The translations under genes were made by a program, and so were the position numbers. Source: Xanthomonas sp. CFBP 8443 (GTDB taxonomy: Bacteria; Pseudomonadota; Gammaproteobacteria; Xanthomonadales; Xanthomonadaceae). Taken from it: a DNA stretch of 64,000 bases. A model generated the notes under the pieces. It had not been told where the DNA came from. It did no database searches and saw only the letters and a program-made list of their open reading frames with translations. The stretch spans positions 1,488,001 to 1,552,000 of the forward strand of contig NZ_CP102592.1 of NCBI RefSeq assembly GCF_025666195.1, given 5' to 3'. Each line of letters starts with the position of its first letter. Within the stretch, counting starts at the first letter, position 1. Positions 43,931 through 55,061 of this stretch are shown in pieces.

Positions 43931-44512
43931 CCGACGTTGGCCACGCTCCCGGCGAACAAGCGCCGGATTCACGACCATGTCCGTCTCATGACGGCAACGA
44001 TCCGCGGCCTGCGCAGGAGGCCGCCAGCGCCGGGGCAACGCGCATTCAGCGATGAACGCAGAACTACACGCGCGGCGGCCACGCCTCGGGATAAGTTTTG
44101 TCCCGCCTCTGCTGCGAGACAGCAGCGAGTCCCGGCGCAGATCGGCATTTGTCAAGAGGGTGTGGTTGAATTTCATTGATTTTCAATCACTTGGTGCTTG
44201 GCGCCTGCTGCGCCGTCGGCAGCGACGTTGTCCACAAGGGGTGTGGATGACTTCTGCATAAGGGTGTGGATAAGCCCGTCGCGGCCACGTGCCACAAGAC
44301 TGTCAAGAGACGTGGCGAAAAATTAGGCAGGGCGATGGTCGGCCCGTCTCCGCCCCGGTGCGGGACGCCGGCGATGCCGGTTCAGCGGCCACTGGCGAGG
44401 ACCATTCGCCGGCCCGGCTGCGATGGCCACGCGGCCGGGTAGGCGGCTCCGGCCGAATCCCGCCCGGTCCGCCCCCCAGCGAGCGCCGCCTGCCACCCGG
44501 CCATCCGTCGCC
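43931..44512. other. Gene-free region containing a DnaA-box cluster
   Basis: About 580 bp with no convincing gene. An AT-rich patch (44166-44191) is followed by three DnaA-box-like 9-mers (44228-44273) and a 7-bp inverted repeat GCCACGT/ACGTGGC (44284-44290 and 44310-44316). The remaining sequence to 44512 is G+C-rich and featureless. Confidence 0.7.
44228..44273. promoter_or_regulatory. Cluster of three DnaA boxes
   Basis: TTGTCCACA (44228-44236, plus; one mismatch to TTATCCACA), TGTGGATGA (44242-44250, minus; one mismatch) and TGTGGATAA (44265-44273, minus; perfect). A fourth, weaker match TGTGGTTGA lies at about 44161. The boxes adjoin an AT-rich patch. There are no dnaA, dnaN, rpmH or parAB genes nearby, so this is more likely a DnaA-binding regulatory or titration site than the chromosomal origin. 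Confidence 0.65.
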
Positions 44513-44551
44513 ACAAACCAAGACCGCGCCATGCGGAAGCATGGCGCGGTC
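44513..44551 (-). terminator. Rho-independent terminator of katE
   Basis: GACCGCGCCATGC (44522-44534) and GCATGGCGCGGTC (44539-44551) form a perfect 13-bp stem with a 4-base loop. Read on the minus strand, the stem is followed by TTGGTTTG. It lies 29 bp after the katE stop. Confidence 0.85.
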
Positions 44552-44580
44552 GAGTCCAACGTGCCGCGTGCGGCGCAGGC

Positions 44581-46686
44581 TCAGGCGAGCATGCGCAGCT
44601 TCGGTTCGCGGTCCCACTGGCGGGTCTTGGCCGCCTCGATGAAGCCCTTGCCGTTGCCGGCTTCCAGCACGCCGGCGTCCTTGGCCACGTTGCCGGCCTT
44701 CAGCAGCGGCTGCGCCCCGGCATCGGCGGCGATCGCCTTCAGGTGCGCGAAGGCGTTGCTGACGAAATCGACCGCCGCCGCGTCCTTGCTCAGCTGCTTG
44801 CCGGCCTCGGCCGACAGCACCACCGCCACCGCGTCGAACACGAACGACGGGGTGCCGGCCAGTTGCCCGTCCGCGGCCAGCTTCTTGCCGTTGCTGAGCG
44901 TGGCGCCGCCCAGCTTGGGCGCCACGATCTTGACCGTGGCGCCGGCATCGCGCGCCGCTTTCTGCAGGCTCTGCACCGTCGCCGCGTCGGAGCCGTCGTG
45001 GATCAGGATGCCGATCGCGCGTCCCTGCAGGGTGTGCTTCATCTTGCCGATCAGTTGCAGCGCCGGCGACGGCGGCATGTCCTGCGGCGCTACCGCTGCG
45101 GGCGGTGCCGGCGGCAGCGCCGCCATGCCCAGGCCGTCGGCCACGCGCTGCGCCAGCGCCGGATCGACGTGGCGCAAGTGCCCGACCACGGCCTCACGCA
45201 CATGCGCGGTCTCCACCTTGGACAACTCGAACACTAGCGCCGAGGCCATGTGCGCCTGCTCGGGCTTGCTCTGGCTGCGGAAGAACATGCGCGCCTGGCT
45301 GTAGTGGTCGGCGAAGCTCGCGGCGCGCACCCGGCCCTTGCTGCCGTGCTCGCCCGGCGTGGCGTGGCTGGGGAAGCCACGCGCGCTCTCGCGCGGGGTG
45401 TCGTCCTGCAGCGAACTGGGCTCGTAGGCGACGCGGCCCTTGGGCACGCTCATCTGCATGTGGCCGTCGCGTTGCAGGTTGGCGAACGGGCACTTCGGCG
45501 CATTGATCGGGATCTGGTGGAAGTTCGGCCCGCCCAGGCGGCTGAGCTGGGTGTCCAGGTAGGAGAACAGGCGGCCCTGCAGCAGCGGATCGTTGGAGAA
45601 GTCGATGCCCGGCGCGATGTTGGCCGGGCAGTACGCCACCTGCTCGGTCTCGGCGAAGAAGTTGTCCGGCCAGCGGTCCAGCACCATGCGCCCGACGATC
45701 TTCAGCGGCACCAGTTCCTCGGGAATCAGCTTGGTGGAATCGAGATGGTCGAACGGGAACTTGTCCGCCTCTTCCTCGGTGAACAGCTGCACGCCCAGTT
45801 CCCATTCCGGGAACTCGCCGTGCTGGATCGCCTCGAACAGATCGCGGCGGTGGAAGTCCGGATCGGCGCCGGCCAGCTTCACCGCCTCGTCCCAGACCGT
45901 GGATTGCAGGCCCAGCTTGGGCCGCCAGTGGAACTTGACGAAGGTGCTGTTGCCGTGGCCGTCGAGCAGGCGGAAGCTGTGGATGCCGAAGCCTTCGATC
46001 ATGCGCAGCGAGCGCGGGATGGTGCGGTCGCTCATCGCCCACATGATCATATGCAGCGATTCCGGGGTCAGCGAGACGAAGTCCCAGAACGTGTCGTGCG
46101 CGCTGGCCGCCTGCGGGAAGCCGCGGTCCGGCTCCATCTTCACCGCGTGGATCAGGTCCGGGAACTTGATCGCGTCCTGGATGAAGAACACCGGGATGTT
46201 GTTGCCGACCAGGTCCCAGTTGCCTTCCTTGGTGTAGAACTTGACCGCGAAACCGCGCACGTCGCGCGGCGTGTCCACCGAGCCGGCGCCGCCGGCGACG
46301 GTGGAAAAGCGGGTGAACACCGGGGTCTTGACGCCGACCTCGGTGAGGATCTTGGCGGTGGTGTACTGGTCCAGCGAGGCGGTCAGCTCGAAATAGCCGT
46401 GCGCGGCGCTGCCGCGCGCGTGCACGATGCGCTCGGGGATGCGTTCGTGGTCGAAGTGGGTGATCTTCTCGCGCAGGATGAAGTCTTCCAGCAACGTCGG
46501 CCCGCGCGGGGTGACGCGCAGCGAGTTCTGGTTGTCGGCGACCGGGATGCCCTGGTTGGTGGTCAGCGGCGGATGCGTGCCGCCGGCGCTCTGGTGCAGT
46601 TCGTCGCCATGGCCGCGCCGGTCGGCGACGGCGCTGGTATCGACGGGAGTGCTGGACTTGCTGGGCTTGCGCGGCGGGCTGGCCAT
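44581..46686 (-). CDS. katE: Large-subunit (clade II) catalase HPII type
   Basis: A 701-residue cytosolic haem catalase. ATG 46686 follows GGAG. The core shows [17 protein letters not shown] with the catalytic His (about 89), [12 protein letters not shown] with the distal Asn (about 160) and [14 protein letters not shown] with the proximal haem-ligand Tyr. The extra C-terminal domain (about 560-701, [20 protein letters not shown] onward) is the flavodoxin/DJ-1-like fold that defines the large HPII subgroup. It disproportionates hydrogen peroxide to water and oxygen, usually in stationary phase. It is a single-gene unit with its own strong terminator. The long N-terminal extension (about 1-60) is Lys/Ser/Pro-rich, as usual for this clade. 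Confidence 0.95.
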   Translation of the reverse strand: MASPPRKPSKSSTPVDTSAVADRRGHGDELHQSAGGTHPPLTTNQGIPVADNQNSLRVTPRGPTLLEDFILREKITHFDHERIPERIVHARGSAAHGYFELTASLDQYTTAKILTEVGVKTPVFTRFSTVAGGAGSVDTPRDVRGFAVKFYTKEGNWDLVGNNIPVFFIQDAIKFPDLIHAVKMEPDRGFPQAASAHDTFWDFVSLTPESLHMIMWAMSDRTIPRSLRMIEGFGIHSFRLLDGHGNSTFVKFHWRPKLGLQSTVWDEAVKLAGADPDFHRRDLFEAIQHGEFPEWELGVQLFTEEEADKFPFDHLDSTKLIPEELVPLKIVGRMVLDRWPDNFFAETEQVAYCPANIAPGIDFSNDPLLQGRLFSYLDTQLSRLGGPNFHQIPINAPKCPFANLQRDGHMQMSVPKGRVAYEPSSLQDDTPRESARGFPSHATPGEHGSKGRVRAASFADHYSQARMFFRSQSKPEQAHMASALVFELSKVETAHVREAVVGHLRHVDPALAQRVADGLGMAALPPAPPAAVAPQDMPPSPALQLIGKMKHTLQGRAIGILIHDGSDAATVQSLQKAARDAGATVKIVAPKLGGATLSNGKKLAADGQLAGTPSFVFDAVAVVLSAEAGKQLSKDAAAVDFVSNAFAHLKAIAADAGAQPLLKAGNVAKDAGVLEAGNGKGFIEAAKTRQWDREPKLRMLA

Positions 46687-47130
46687 GGGATGATGCTCCG
46701 GGGGATGGGGCGAAACGGCAGAAGGCAGCACGTACTGCAGGAAACGCACGTGCTGCAGGAAAAGCGATGGAGCATCCGCTCGATGCTGTGCCGCGGGGCG
46801 TGAACGGTCCGTGCACCTGCCGCTCGCCGTGCGAGGCGCTGCAGGTCGCGACGCGGCGCGAGCAGGGCGCACCTGGTGGCTTGCCGCTGCGCCGGGTGGT
46901 GGCCAGCTGCGATGGGGGTCCGGTTTGCGCAACGGTGCGGCACTACGATCGAAGGTTCGAGTGGCGGAGCGGGCGTCGCCGCCGAACTGGCGCTACAGAA
47001 CCGCGGCGCGGCGCCGATAGTGCGTTGAGCCTGGCTCCATCGACGCGCCCCCGCGTGGGGGGGGGGGGGGCGAACATCGGCAGCGGCTGCGATGCAGTGC
47101 GCCGCCGGCCTATCGTGTGCGACGGAGAAT
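46687..47130. other. Divergent intergenic region with G14 tract
   Basis: 444 bp between katE and the GGDEF gene, which diverge. No gene was seen. A run of 14 guanines lies at 47057-47070, 60 bp before the GGDEF start. The katE promoter should be in the first part, but no consensus was read. Confidence 0.7.
47057..47070 (+). repeat. G14 homopolymer tract upstream of a diguanylate cyclase
   Basis: Fourteen consecutive G residues after CCCCCGCGT. Such tracts slip during replication and, at promoter distance, change promoter spacing. The length given here could also be affected by sequencing error. Confidence 0.9.
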
Positions 47131-48606
47131 GTAGTGTTGCCTATCGTCGTCATCGGATTGTTGCTCGCCCATGCCGTGGTTGCGCATGGCGGCGGCACCA
47201 GCACGCCCGCGGCGCACTGGTGCGGCCTGGCGGTGCAGGCCATGGCGGTGCTGGCGGTGCTGCGCCGGCTGCGGCATGCGTCGGTGGTGGACCGGATGCC
47301 GTGGCGGCTGCTGGCGTGCATGGTCGGCGTGCAGATGCTGTGGACCGGCTGCAACCTGCTGGCGCTGCTGTTGCCGCAGCACGGCCCGGCGCTGCAGAAG
47401 CTCGGGGTGATGTTCTCCGGCTCGTCGATGCTGCCGGCGCTGTTCCTGATCGCGCGCTCGTTCAACCGGCCGCAGCCGCGGCTGATCGTGGCGCTGGACG
47501 CGTTGCTGGCGCTGGCCGGTGCCGGCCTGCTGTATCTGCTGATCGATCTGGCGCTGTCCTCCAGCGATGGCTTCTCCGAACCCGACGTCAGCCTGATCAT
47601 CAACCATGGCGACGCGATGGGCCTGCTGCTGGCGTCGATGGCCACGCTGCGCCTGCTCGGCGCCGGCGGTTGCAGCCGCCGCCATTTCTATTTCACCGCC
47701 AGCGCCTATCTGTGGGTCAATGGCGCGGTGGCGGCGCTGTACAACCGCATCGAGCTGGGCGGGCTGCCGTGGTGGGGCGGGCTGCTGATCGACCTGCCCG
47801 GTGCGGTGCTGGTGTTGGTCGCGTCGCTGCCGCGCGGGCGCTGGTTGCGCCGCGCGCGGCCGACCTTGCGCGGCGCGGAACTGATCGCCGCGTTCGCGCC
47901 GATCGTGTTCTCGCTGGCGGTGCTGTTGCTGGCGATCAGCGTGGCGCGGGTGAGCTTCGTCTGGGGCATGGCCGCGGCCACGCTGGCGGTGATGGTGTAC
48001 GGGGTGCACGTGGCGTTCCTGCACAGCGAGCATCTGGAAATCCAACGCATGAGCCGCTTGAGCACGCGTCGCCTGCAGCAGCAGGTGGCGCGCGATCCGC
48101 TGACCGGCATCGCCAACCGGGTCGGCCTGGCGGCGCGCTTGCGCGACCTGGACAGCGGCATGGACTGCTCGCTGCTGATGATCGACATCGACTTCTTCAA
48201 GCAGTTCAACGACAGTCACGGCCACGTGGTCGGCGACGCCTGCCTGGTCGAGGTGGCCACCGCGCTGGCCGAAGCCTTGCCCGCGCATACCGCCACGGTG
48301 GCGCGCTACGGCGGCGAGGAATTCGCGGTGGTGCTGCCGGACACCGCGGCCGACGCCGCCGACGCGATCGCGCAGCGCCTGCTGGCGGCGATCGCGCAGC
48401 GGCAGATCCCGCATCCGGCCAGCCCGATGGGGGTGGTCACGGTCAGCATCGGCATCGCCACCCGTCCGGCCACCGCCGATGCGGCAATCGAGTTGCTGCA
48501 CCACGCCGACGCGGCGCTGTACCGCGCCAAGCGCAACGGCCGCAATTGCTGCGCGCACGCGCAGGATGCGGCGGCGGGCGCGCCGGGCGTCGCCGCGCCG
48601 GGCTGA
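47131..48606 (+). CDS. Membrane-bound diguanylate cyclase (GGDEF)
   Basis: A 491-residue protein. I choose GTG 47131 because GGAG at 47121-47124 sits six bases before it; an in-frame ATG at 47092 has no ribosome site. Residues about 1-310 form seven or more hydrophobic helices (LPIVVIGLLLAHAVV, then repeated segments to WGMAAATLAVMVYGVHVAFL), a MHYT/7TM-like sensor of unknown ligand. The cytosolic GGDEF domain starts at DPLTGIANR and has MIDIDFFKQFND and RYGGEEF, all residues for c-di-GMP synthesis. The RxxD inhibitory site expected before GGEEF is absent (AHTATVARY), so product inhibition is probably lost. A G14 tract lies 60 bp upstream. Confidence 0.9.
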   Translation, partial: VVLPIVVIGLLLAHAVVAHGGGTSTPAAHWCGLAVQAMAVLAVLRRLRHASVVDRMPWRLLACMVGVQMLWTGCNLLALLLPQHGPALQKLGVMFSGSSMLPALFLIARSFNRPQPRLIVALDALLALAGAGLLYLLIDLALSSSDGFSEPDVSLIINHGDAMGLLLASMATLRLLGAGGCSRRHFYFTASAYLWVNGAVAALYNRIELGGLPWWGGLLIDLPGAVLVLVASLPRGRWLRRARPTLRGAELIAAFAPIVFSLAVLLLAISVARVSFVWGMAAATLAVMVYGVHVAFLHSEHLEIQRMSRLSTRRLQQQVARDPLTGIANRVGLAARLRDLDSGMDCSLLMIDIDFFKQFNDSHGHVVGDACLVEVATALAEALPAHTATVARYGGEEFAVVLPDTAADAADAIAQRLLAAIAQRQIPHPASPMGVVTVSIGIATRPATADAAIELLHHADAALYRAKRNGRNCCAHAQDAAAGAPGVAAPG

Positions 48607-48663
48607 GGCGACGCCGGCATTCGTGCCACCATGACGGCTCCTTCCTGCATGTTCGAGAGTGTG

Positions 48664-49389
48664 ATGGCGCCCAGGCTCGCGTGGTCGTGTCTGCCCCTGC
48701 TGCTTGCCGCGGTCGCCGCCGCGCAGGCGCTGGAACCGCCCGCGGTCACCTATCCGCCGCTGCCCGCGCACGGCCGCGATGCCGCCGCGTTCGTGCCGTC
48801 GGGCTGGACGCTGGAGTTCGAGCGCCGCGGCGATTTGAACGGCGATGGCCGCGCCGACCTGTTGCTGGTGCTGAAGATGGCCGATCCGCGCAACGTGCTG
48901 GACAACGGCGGCTTCGGTCCGGACCGCTTCGACACCAACCCGCGCATGCTGGCGGTGGCCTTCGCCGAGGACGACAGCTACCGGCTCGCGCTGCGCGACC
49001 ACACGCTGATCCCGCGCCCGGACGCGCCGAACATGGAGGACTATCTCGATGGCGGCGAACCTGACATCGCGCGCGGCGCGTTCTCGGTCAACCTGCACCA
49101 GTTCTCCAGCGCCGGCAGTTGGAACACCTCCGAGACCACCTTCCTGTTCCGCTACCGGCAGGACTGTTTCCAACTGATCGGCTACGACATGCGCGGCCTG
49201 CACCGCGGCAGCGGCGAGGTCACGGAGATCAGCGTGAACTACCTGACCGGCAAGGCCAAGCTGCGTGGTGGCAGCATCGAGGACAGCGCGCTGCGCACGC
49301 ACTGGCGCCAGCTGCCCAAGCAGCCGCTACGCTGCCTGCAGCAGGTCGGCGACGGCTTCGCCTTCGATCCCGGCGTAGCGCGCGACTGA
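48664..49389 (+). CDS. Secreted protein with an Asp-rich calcium-loop-like motif, unknown
   Basis: A 241-residue protein. ATG 48664 begins a signal peptide (RLAWSCLPLLLAAVAAAQA); a GTG at 48661 and an ATG at 48631 are alternatives. The mature part has GWTLEFERRGDLNGDGRADL near 55-75, the DxNxDGxxD loop found in VCBS/FG-GAP and dockerin calcium sites. FSVNLHQFSSAGSWNTSETT and a FLFRYRQDCFQLIGYDM strand follow. Homologues of this layout are annotated only as hypothetical or FG-GAP-like in related bacteria, as far as I know. It follows the GGDEF gene by 57 bp on the same strand and may share its transcript. Confidence 0.75.
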   Translation: MAPRLAWSCLPLLLAAVAAAQALEPPAVTYPPLPAHGRDAAAFVPSGWTLEFERRGDLNGDGRADLLLVLKMADPRNVLDNGGFGPDRFDTNPRMLAVAFAEDDSYRLALRDHTLIPRPDAPNMEDYLDGGEPDIARGAFSVNLHQFSSAGSWNTSETTFLFRYRQDCFQLIGYDMRGLHRGSGEVTEISVNYLTGKAKLRGGSIEDSALRTHWRQLPKQPLRCLQQVGDGFAFDPGVARD

Positions 49390-49626
49390 GCGCGGCGCGC
49401 TTCGCAAAAGCACGCCGGCGCCGCATACATCGCTGGCGTCTTCTTCGGTGCGTGGCAGGGAGAGCGATGCCACCACGTCGTCCCTGTACGCATCCACGGA
49501 ATGCGGCCGGCTCGCGCGGGTAGGCATGCGCCCACTTGCCGGCGTTGCATCACGCTGGATGCTCAAGCGCTTGTCGATCTACGGCGTCGCGGCATGGATG
49601 AGCTGTTCGTCCAGGCCAGGCCAGTG

Positions 49627-50415
49627 CTATTGCGGAACACGCCCCGTCACCGCATTGGCGCGGGCGCTGCAGGTAAGACGGCCGGAAATTTCCGCTGGCA
49701 GGCGCGCCCGTAGACGTGCCTTGAGAACGGCCAGGTCCTCGGTCGCCATCGTCGCGAGCGTCGCTCCGACGCTCGGCGCTCCCAGGGCCGTCGCCCAGAA
49801 GTCGTCGAAGCCGGCGAACGTGCGGCGCACGACGATCTCCCGCGTGTCGATTGCATCCAGGCCAGCGCCAGCCCACAACTCCCGCATGACCTCCATCCGT
49901 GACGCCTCGGGACTCGGCGGCGCCGGAACCGCGATGCCAAGCCGGCGGATTTCCGCCAGCAGCGCTTCATACGGAAAGCCGCCGCCCGGCATGTCCCAGG
50001 CGTAAGCGGCAACGGTGCCGCCAGGGCGCACCACGCGTTCCATTTCGGCAATGCCCTTGGCCGGATCGGGAACGAAGAACACCACCAAGGGCATGACGGC
50101 GACATCGAACGCGCTGTCGGGGCAAGGCAGCGCCATCGCGTCCCCTCGGCGGAACTGCGCGGCGCGAAGCCCAGGTCGCATGCGCGCGTAGGCAAGCTGC
50201 TCCTCGGAAGGGTCCACCCCCTGTACCGAGGCCGGGCGACAGCGCGCGACGAGCATTTCAGTGAAGGCGCCATTGCCACAGCCGACGTCCAGCCAGCGCT
50301 GGTCCGGCTGCGGTGCGAGCCAGTCGAGGAACGTGTTCCCCGCAAGCCGGCTCCACGTTCCCATGTACCGCTCATATGCCGCGCCATCGTGGAAATGGAT
50401 CTGATCGGTCTTCAT
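49627..50415 (-). CDS. Class I SAM-dependent methyltransferase
   Basis: A 262-residue cytosolic protein. WLDVGCGNGAFTEML (about 42) is motif I, VQGVDPSEEQLAYAR motif II, and FDVAVMPLVVFFVPDP with RVVRPGGTVAAYAWD motifs IV-V of the UbiE/Methyltransf_11 type. The N-terminal FHDGAAYERYMGTWSRLAG segment is typical of small-molecule methyltransferases. The substrate is not readable. The gene lies directly downstream of the DUF2938 gene (stop 50417, start 50415, essentially touching), so the two form an operon, divergent from a MerR regulator. Confidence 0.9.
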   Translation of the reverse strand: MKTDQIHFHDGAAYERYMGTWSRLAGNTFLDWLAPQPDQRWLDVGCGNGAFTEMLVARCRPASVQGVDPSEEQLAYARMRPGLRAAQFRRGDAMALPCPDSAFDVAVMPLVVFFVPDPAKGIAEMERVVRPGGTVAAYAWDMPGGGFPYEALLAEIRRLGIAVPAPPSPEASRMEVMRELWAGAGLDAIDTREIVVRRTFAGFDDFWATALGAPSVGATLATMATEDLAVLKARLRARLPAEISGRLTCSARANAVTGRVPQ

Positions 50416-50416
50416 G

Positions 50417-50908
50417 TCAGGCTCCCGACAGTTCGATCAACACGGCCGAAAGAAACAGCCCGGCCCCGAATACCGCGTGCGTCGCCAGGCTGCGCAGGCA
50501 GTTCCTCAATGGCGTGGGCGTCTTCGACGCTGCGAATCCCGCGCCCATGGCGGGCTGCATGACCAACAGCGGCACCACGACGGTCGCCATGCCCATCGCC
50601 ACGGCAGGCAACAAGGCGGGTTCGCGCAACCAGGCCAGGCCCTGCACGGCCACCATCAGCGCCGCGAAGGCGATGCCGACGGCATAGTGGATCGCCCAGC
50701 CGAGCGGCCGCTCGCCCGGTATCGGCGCAGCCTCCCCGATACGGGCATGGGCGAACCTGCCGCGACGCAGGTGCCCCGCCCAGCGCCCGACCAAGGCGTA
50801 GTCGAGCGTGGGCATGCCCGCGCGCCTGAGGGCCAGCAGCCATGCATCCATGACGGCGGTGGCGCCGATCCCGACCAGCATCACCCGTACCGCATCCATC
50901 CACGTCAT
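50417..50908 (-). CDS. DUF2938 family membrane protein
   Basis: A 163-residue inner-membrane protein with four predicted helices, for example AVRVMLVGIGATAVMDAWLL and LGWAIHYAVGIAFAALMVAV. The ATAVMDAWLL, GRWAGHLRRGRFAH and IPGERPLGWAIHY segments identify DUF2938, whose function is unknown. It starts at 50908, 82 bp from the divergent MerR gene, and runs into the methyltransferase gene. In several genomes DUF2938 genes lie next to MerR-type regulators, which fits this context; I state that from general knowledge and not from a search. Confidence 0.85.
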   Translation of the reverse strand: MTWMDAVRVMLVGIGATAVMDAWLLALRRAGMPTLDYALVGRWAGHLRRGRFAHARIGEAAPIPGERPLGWAIHYAVGIAFAALMVAVQGLAWLREPALLPAVAMGMATVVVPLLVMQPAMGAGFAASKTPTPLRNCLRSLATHAVFGAGLFLSAVLIELSGA

Positions 50909-50959
50909 GCCTGTTCCTTTGTCGATTGCTCCAGTGGAGCTTCAATGGCATGGTAGAAG

Positions 50960-50975
50960 TTGAAGTCAACTTCAA
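50960..50975. promoter_or_regulatory. TTGAAGT-CA-ACTTCAA palindrome, candidate MerR operator
   Basis: TTGAAGT (50960-50966) and ACTTCAA (50969-50975) form a perfect 7-bp inverted repeat with a 2-base centre, ending 15 bp before the MerR start and inside the 82-bp divergent gap. A second CTTCAA half-site lies at 50940-50945. Promoter-embedded dyads like this are typical MerR-family targets. Confidence 0.7.
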
Positions 50976-50990
50976 GTCAAGAGGTGTGCG

Positions 50991-51440
50991 ATGGACATTG
51001 CCGAAGTCGCCAAGCGCACCGGTGTGCCGGCCTCCACGCTGCGGTTCTACGAAAAGAAGGGGCTGCTCCCGGCAAGCCGCGCGGCGGGTGGCCGGCGCCA
51101 CTTCGCGCCGAACGCGCTCGACCAGTTGGCGCTGATCGCGCTGGGGCAGGCCGGGGGGCTGTCGCTGGACGACATCCACGCCATGCTCGGTTCCGGCGGC
51201 GCGCTGCAGGTGGACAGAACGCTGCTGTCGGCGAAGGCCGACGACATCGACGCGACCATCAAACGTCTCCGCACGATGAGCCAGGGACTGCGCCATGCCG
51301 CGGCATGTCCTGCCGTCCATCATGCGCAATGCCCGACCTTCCAGCGGCTGCTCAAGGCCGCTGCCGCAGGCCGGTTGCAGCAAGGCGCGGCGTCCCCGGC
51401 GGTGCTCAAGCGCCAAGCCAGGCGCCTCCCGCCGCGCTGA
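50991..51440 (+). CDS. MerR-family transcriptional regulator
   Basis: A 149-residue protein. The N-terminal MerR winged helix reads MDIAEVAKRTGVPASTLRFY, then EKKGLLPASRAAGGRRHFAP. The dimerising helix follows (SAKADDIDATIKRLRTMSQG), then a Cys pair within AACPAVHHAQCPTFQRLL (about 108 and 117) that could bind a metal or sense redox state. The divergent DUF2938-methyltransferase pair and the dyad at 50960-50975 are its probable targets. The ATG at 50991 follows AAGAGG with good spacing. Cysteine spacing does not match CueR, MerR or ZntR exactly, so the inducer is open. Confidence 0.9.
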   Translation: MDIAEVAKRTGVPASTLRFYEKKGLLPASRAAGGRRHFAPNALDQLALIALGQAGGLSLDDIHAMLGSGGALQVDRTLLSAKADDIDATIKRLRTMSQGLRHAAACPAVHHAQCPTFQRLLKAAAAGRLQQGAASPAVLKRQARRLPPR

Positions 51441-51597
51441 AGGCCATCAGGATGCTCGTGCGCCGCATGGAAAACAGCGTGCGGGCCGATCGCGCCGAGT
51501 TCGGAAAGCCCCCACAGGGTGGATGCCCGCGAGTCTTCGAGACTGCTTTCCGTATCGGGCTTGCGCCGCGTCCGGCAAGTGCCGGGCTATACGCGTC

Positions 51598-51632
51598 AAA
51601 AAAAGCCGGCCGCGACGTGCGCGGCCGGCTTT
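51598..51632 (-). terminator. Rho-independent terminator of gcvP
   Basis: AAAGCCGGCCGC (51602-51613) and GCGGCCGGCTTT (51621-51632) form a 12-bp stem with a 7-base loop. On the minus strand the stem ends in a run of seven Ts (rc of 51598-51604). It lies 28 bp after the gcvP stop. Confidence 0.92.
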
Positions 51633-51660
51633 GGTAGTAACGGCGCAGCGACGCGGAGCG

Positions 51661-54522
<2,862 letters not shown>

Positions 54523-54630
54523 GGCGGTCGTCCGGCAGAGGAGGGCACGAAGGGCGGAGGACGCACGGATGCCGCCGTCGGCCGCAACTGCGGACACGAC
54601 CGACGGGAAGCCACATGTCTTCCCACTGCC

Positions 54631-54801
54631 CCTCTGTCCTTTTGCCTGAGAGTTTGGAAGCGGCGGCGGGTGCGCTGCGCTTCGTGCCCCTTCGGCGCCG
54701 GGTTGGACCGGTCTCTCCAGAGTCTTGGTGCGGGTGGTATCGGGCCTGAGCGATTACGGGCGTTTGCGCCTTCGGCAGCGGGTCGCCCCGCTTCTCCCAC
54801 C
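54631..54801 (-). ncRNA. Tandem glycine riboswitch (gcvT element)
   Basis: On the minus strand two aptamers follow each other. The first (from 54801) shows GGGAGAAGC, GCCGAAGGCGCAAACGCCC and CGCTCAGGC. The second shows GGAGAGACC, GCCGAAGGGGC and then AACTCTCAGGCAAAAGGACA GAG, the classical conserved 3' end at about 54631. The linker is short, as in cooperative tandem glycine switches. The element ends 108 nt before the gcvP start; no clear terminator stem was read between them, so control may act on translation or through a less obvious stem. Confidence 0.93.
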
Positions 54802-55061
54802 ATGCTGCCCGGCGATTATAGCGTGGCCGGCGGCGGCCACGGCGGCGGCGCGCGCATGCCCGGGCGGGGCGTCCGCAGCGGCTTGCTGAACGCGATGGCG
54901 GTCATCCGGCGCGTGGGCATGGGCAGGCCGGTGCGGCGCTTAACGCGGCGTCCGCCAGGGCTTATCATGGGCACTCTCCTTTTTCCCCAAGCGCCGCCCA
55001 CCGTCGGGCGGTGCCGTCGCGCGTTCGCCGCCTGGCGCGACCGGCCTTCCAGGATCCCCGC

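Noticed and set aside
44161..44273. Chromosomal replication origin
   Set aside because: DnaA boxes are present, but none of dnaA, dnaN, gyrB, rpmH or parAB is nearby; reported as a DnaA-binding cluster only.
46767..49064. A plus-strand frame running through the G14 tract upstream of the GGDEF gene
   Set aside because: It runs in another frame than the GGDEF protein and yields Arg/Gly/Ala-rich sequence; a phase-variable coding fusion across the tract is not supported.
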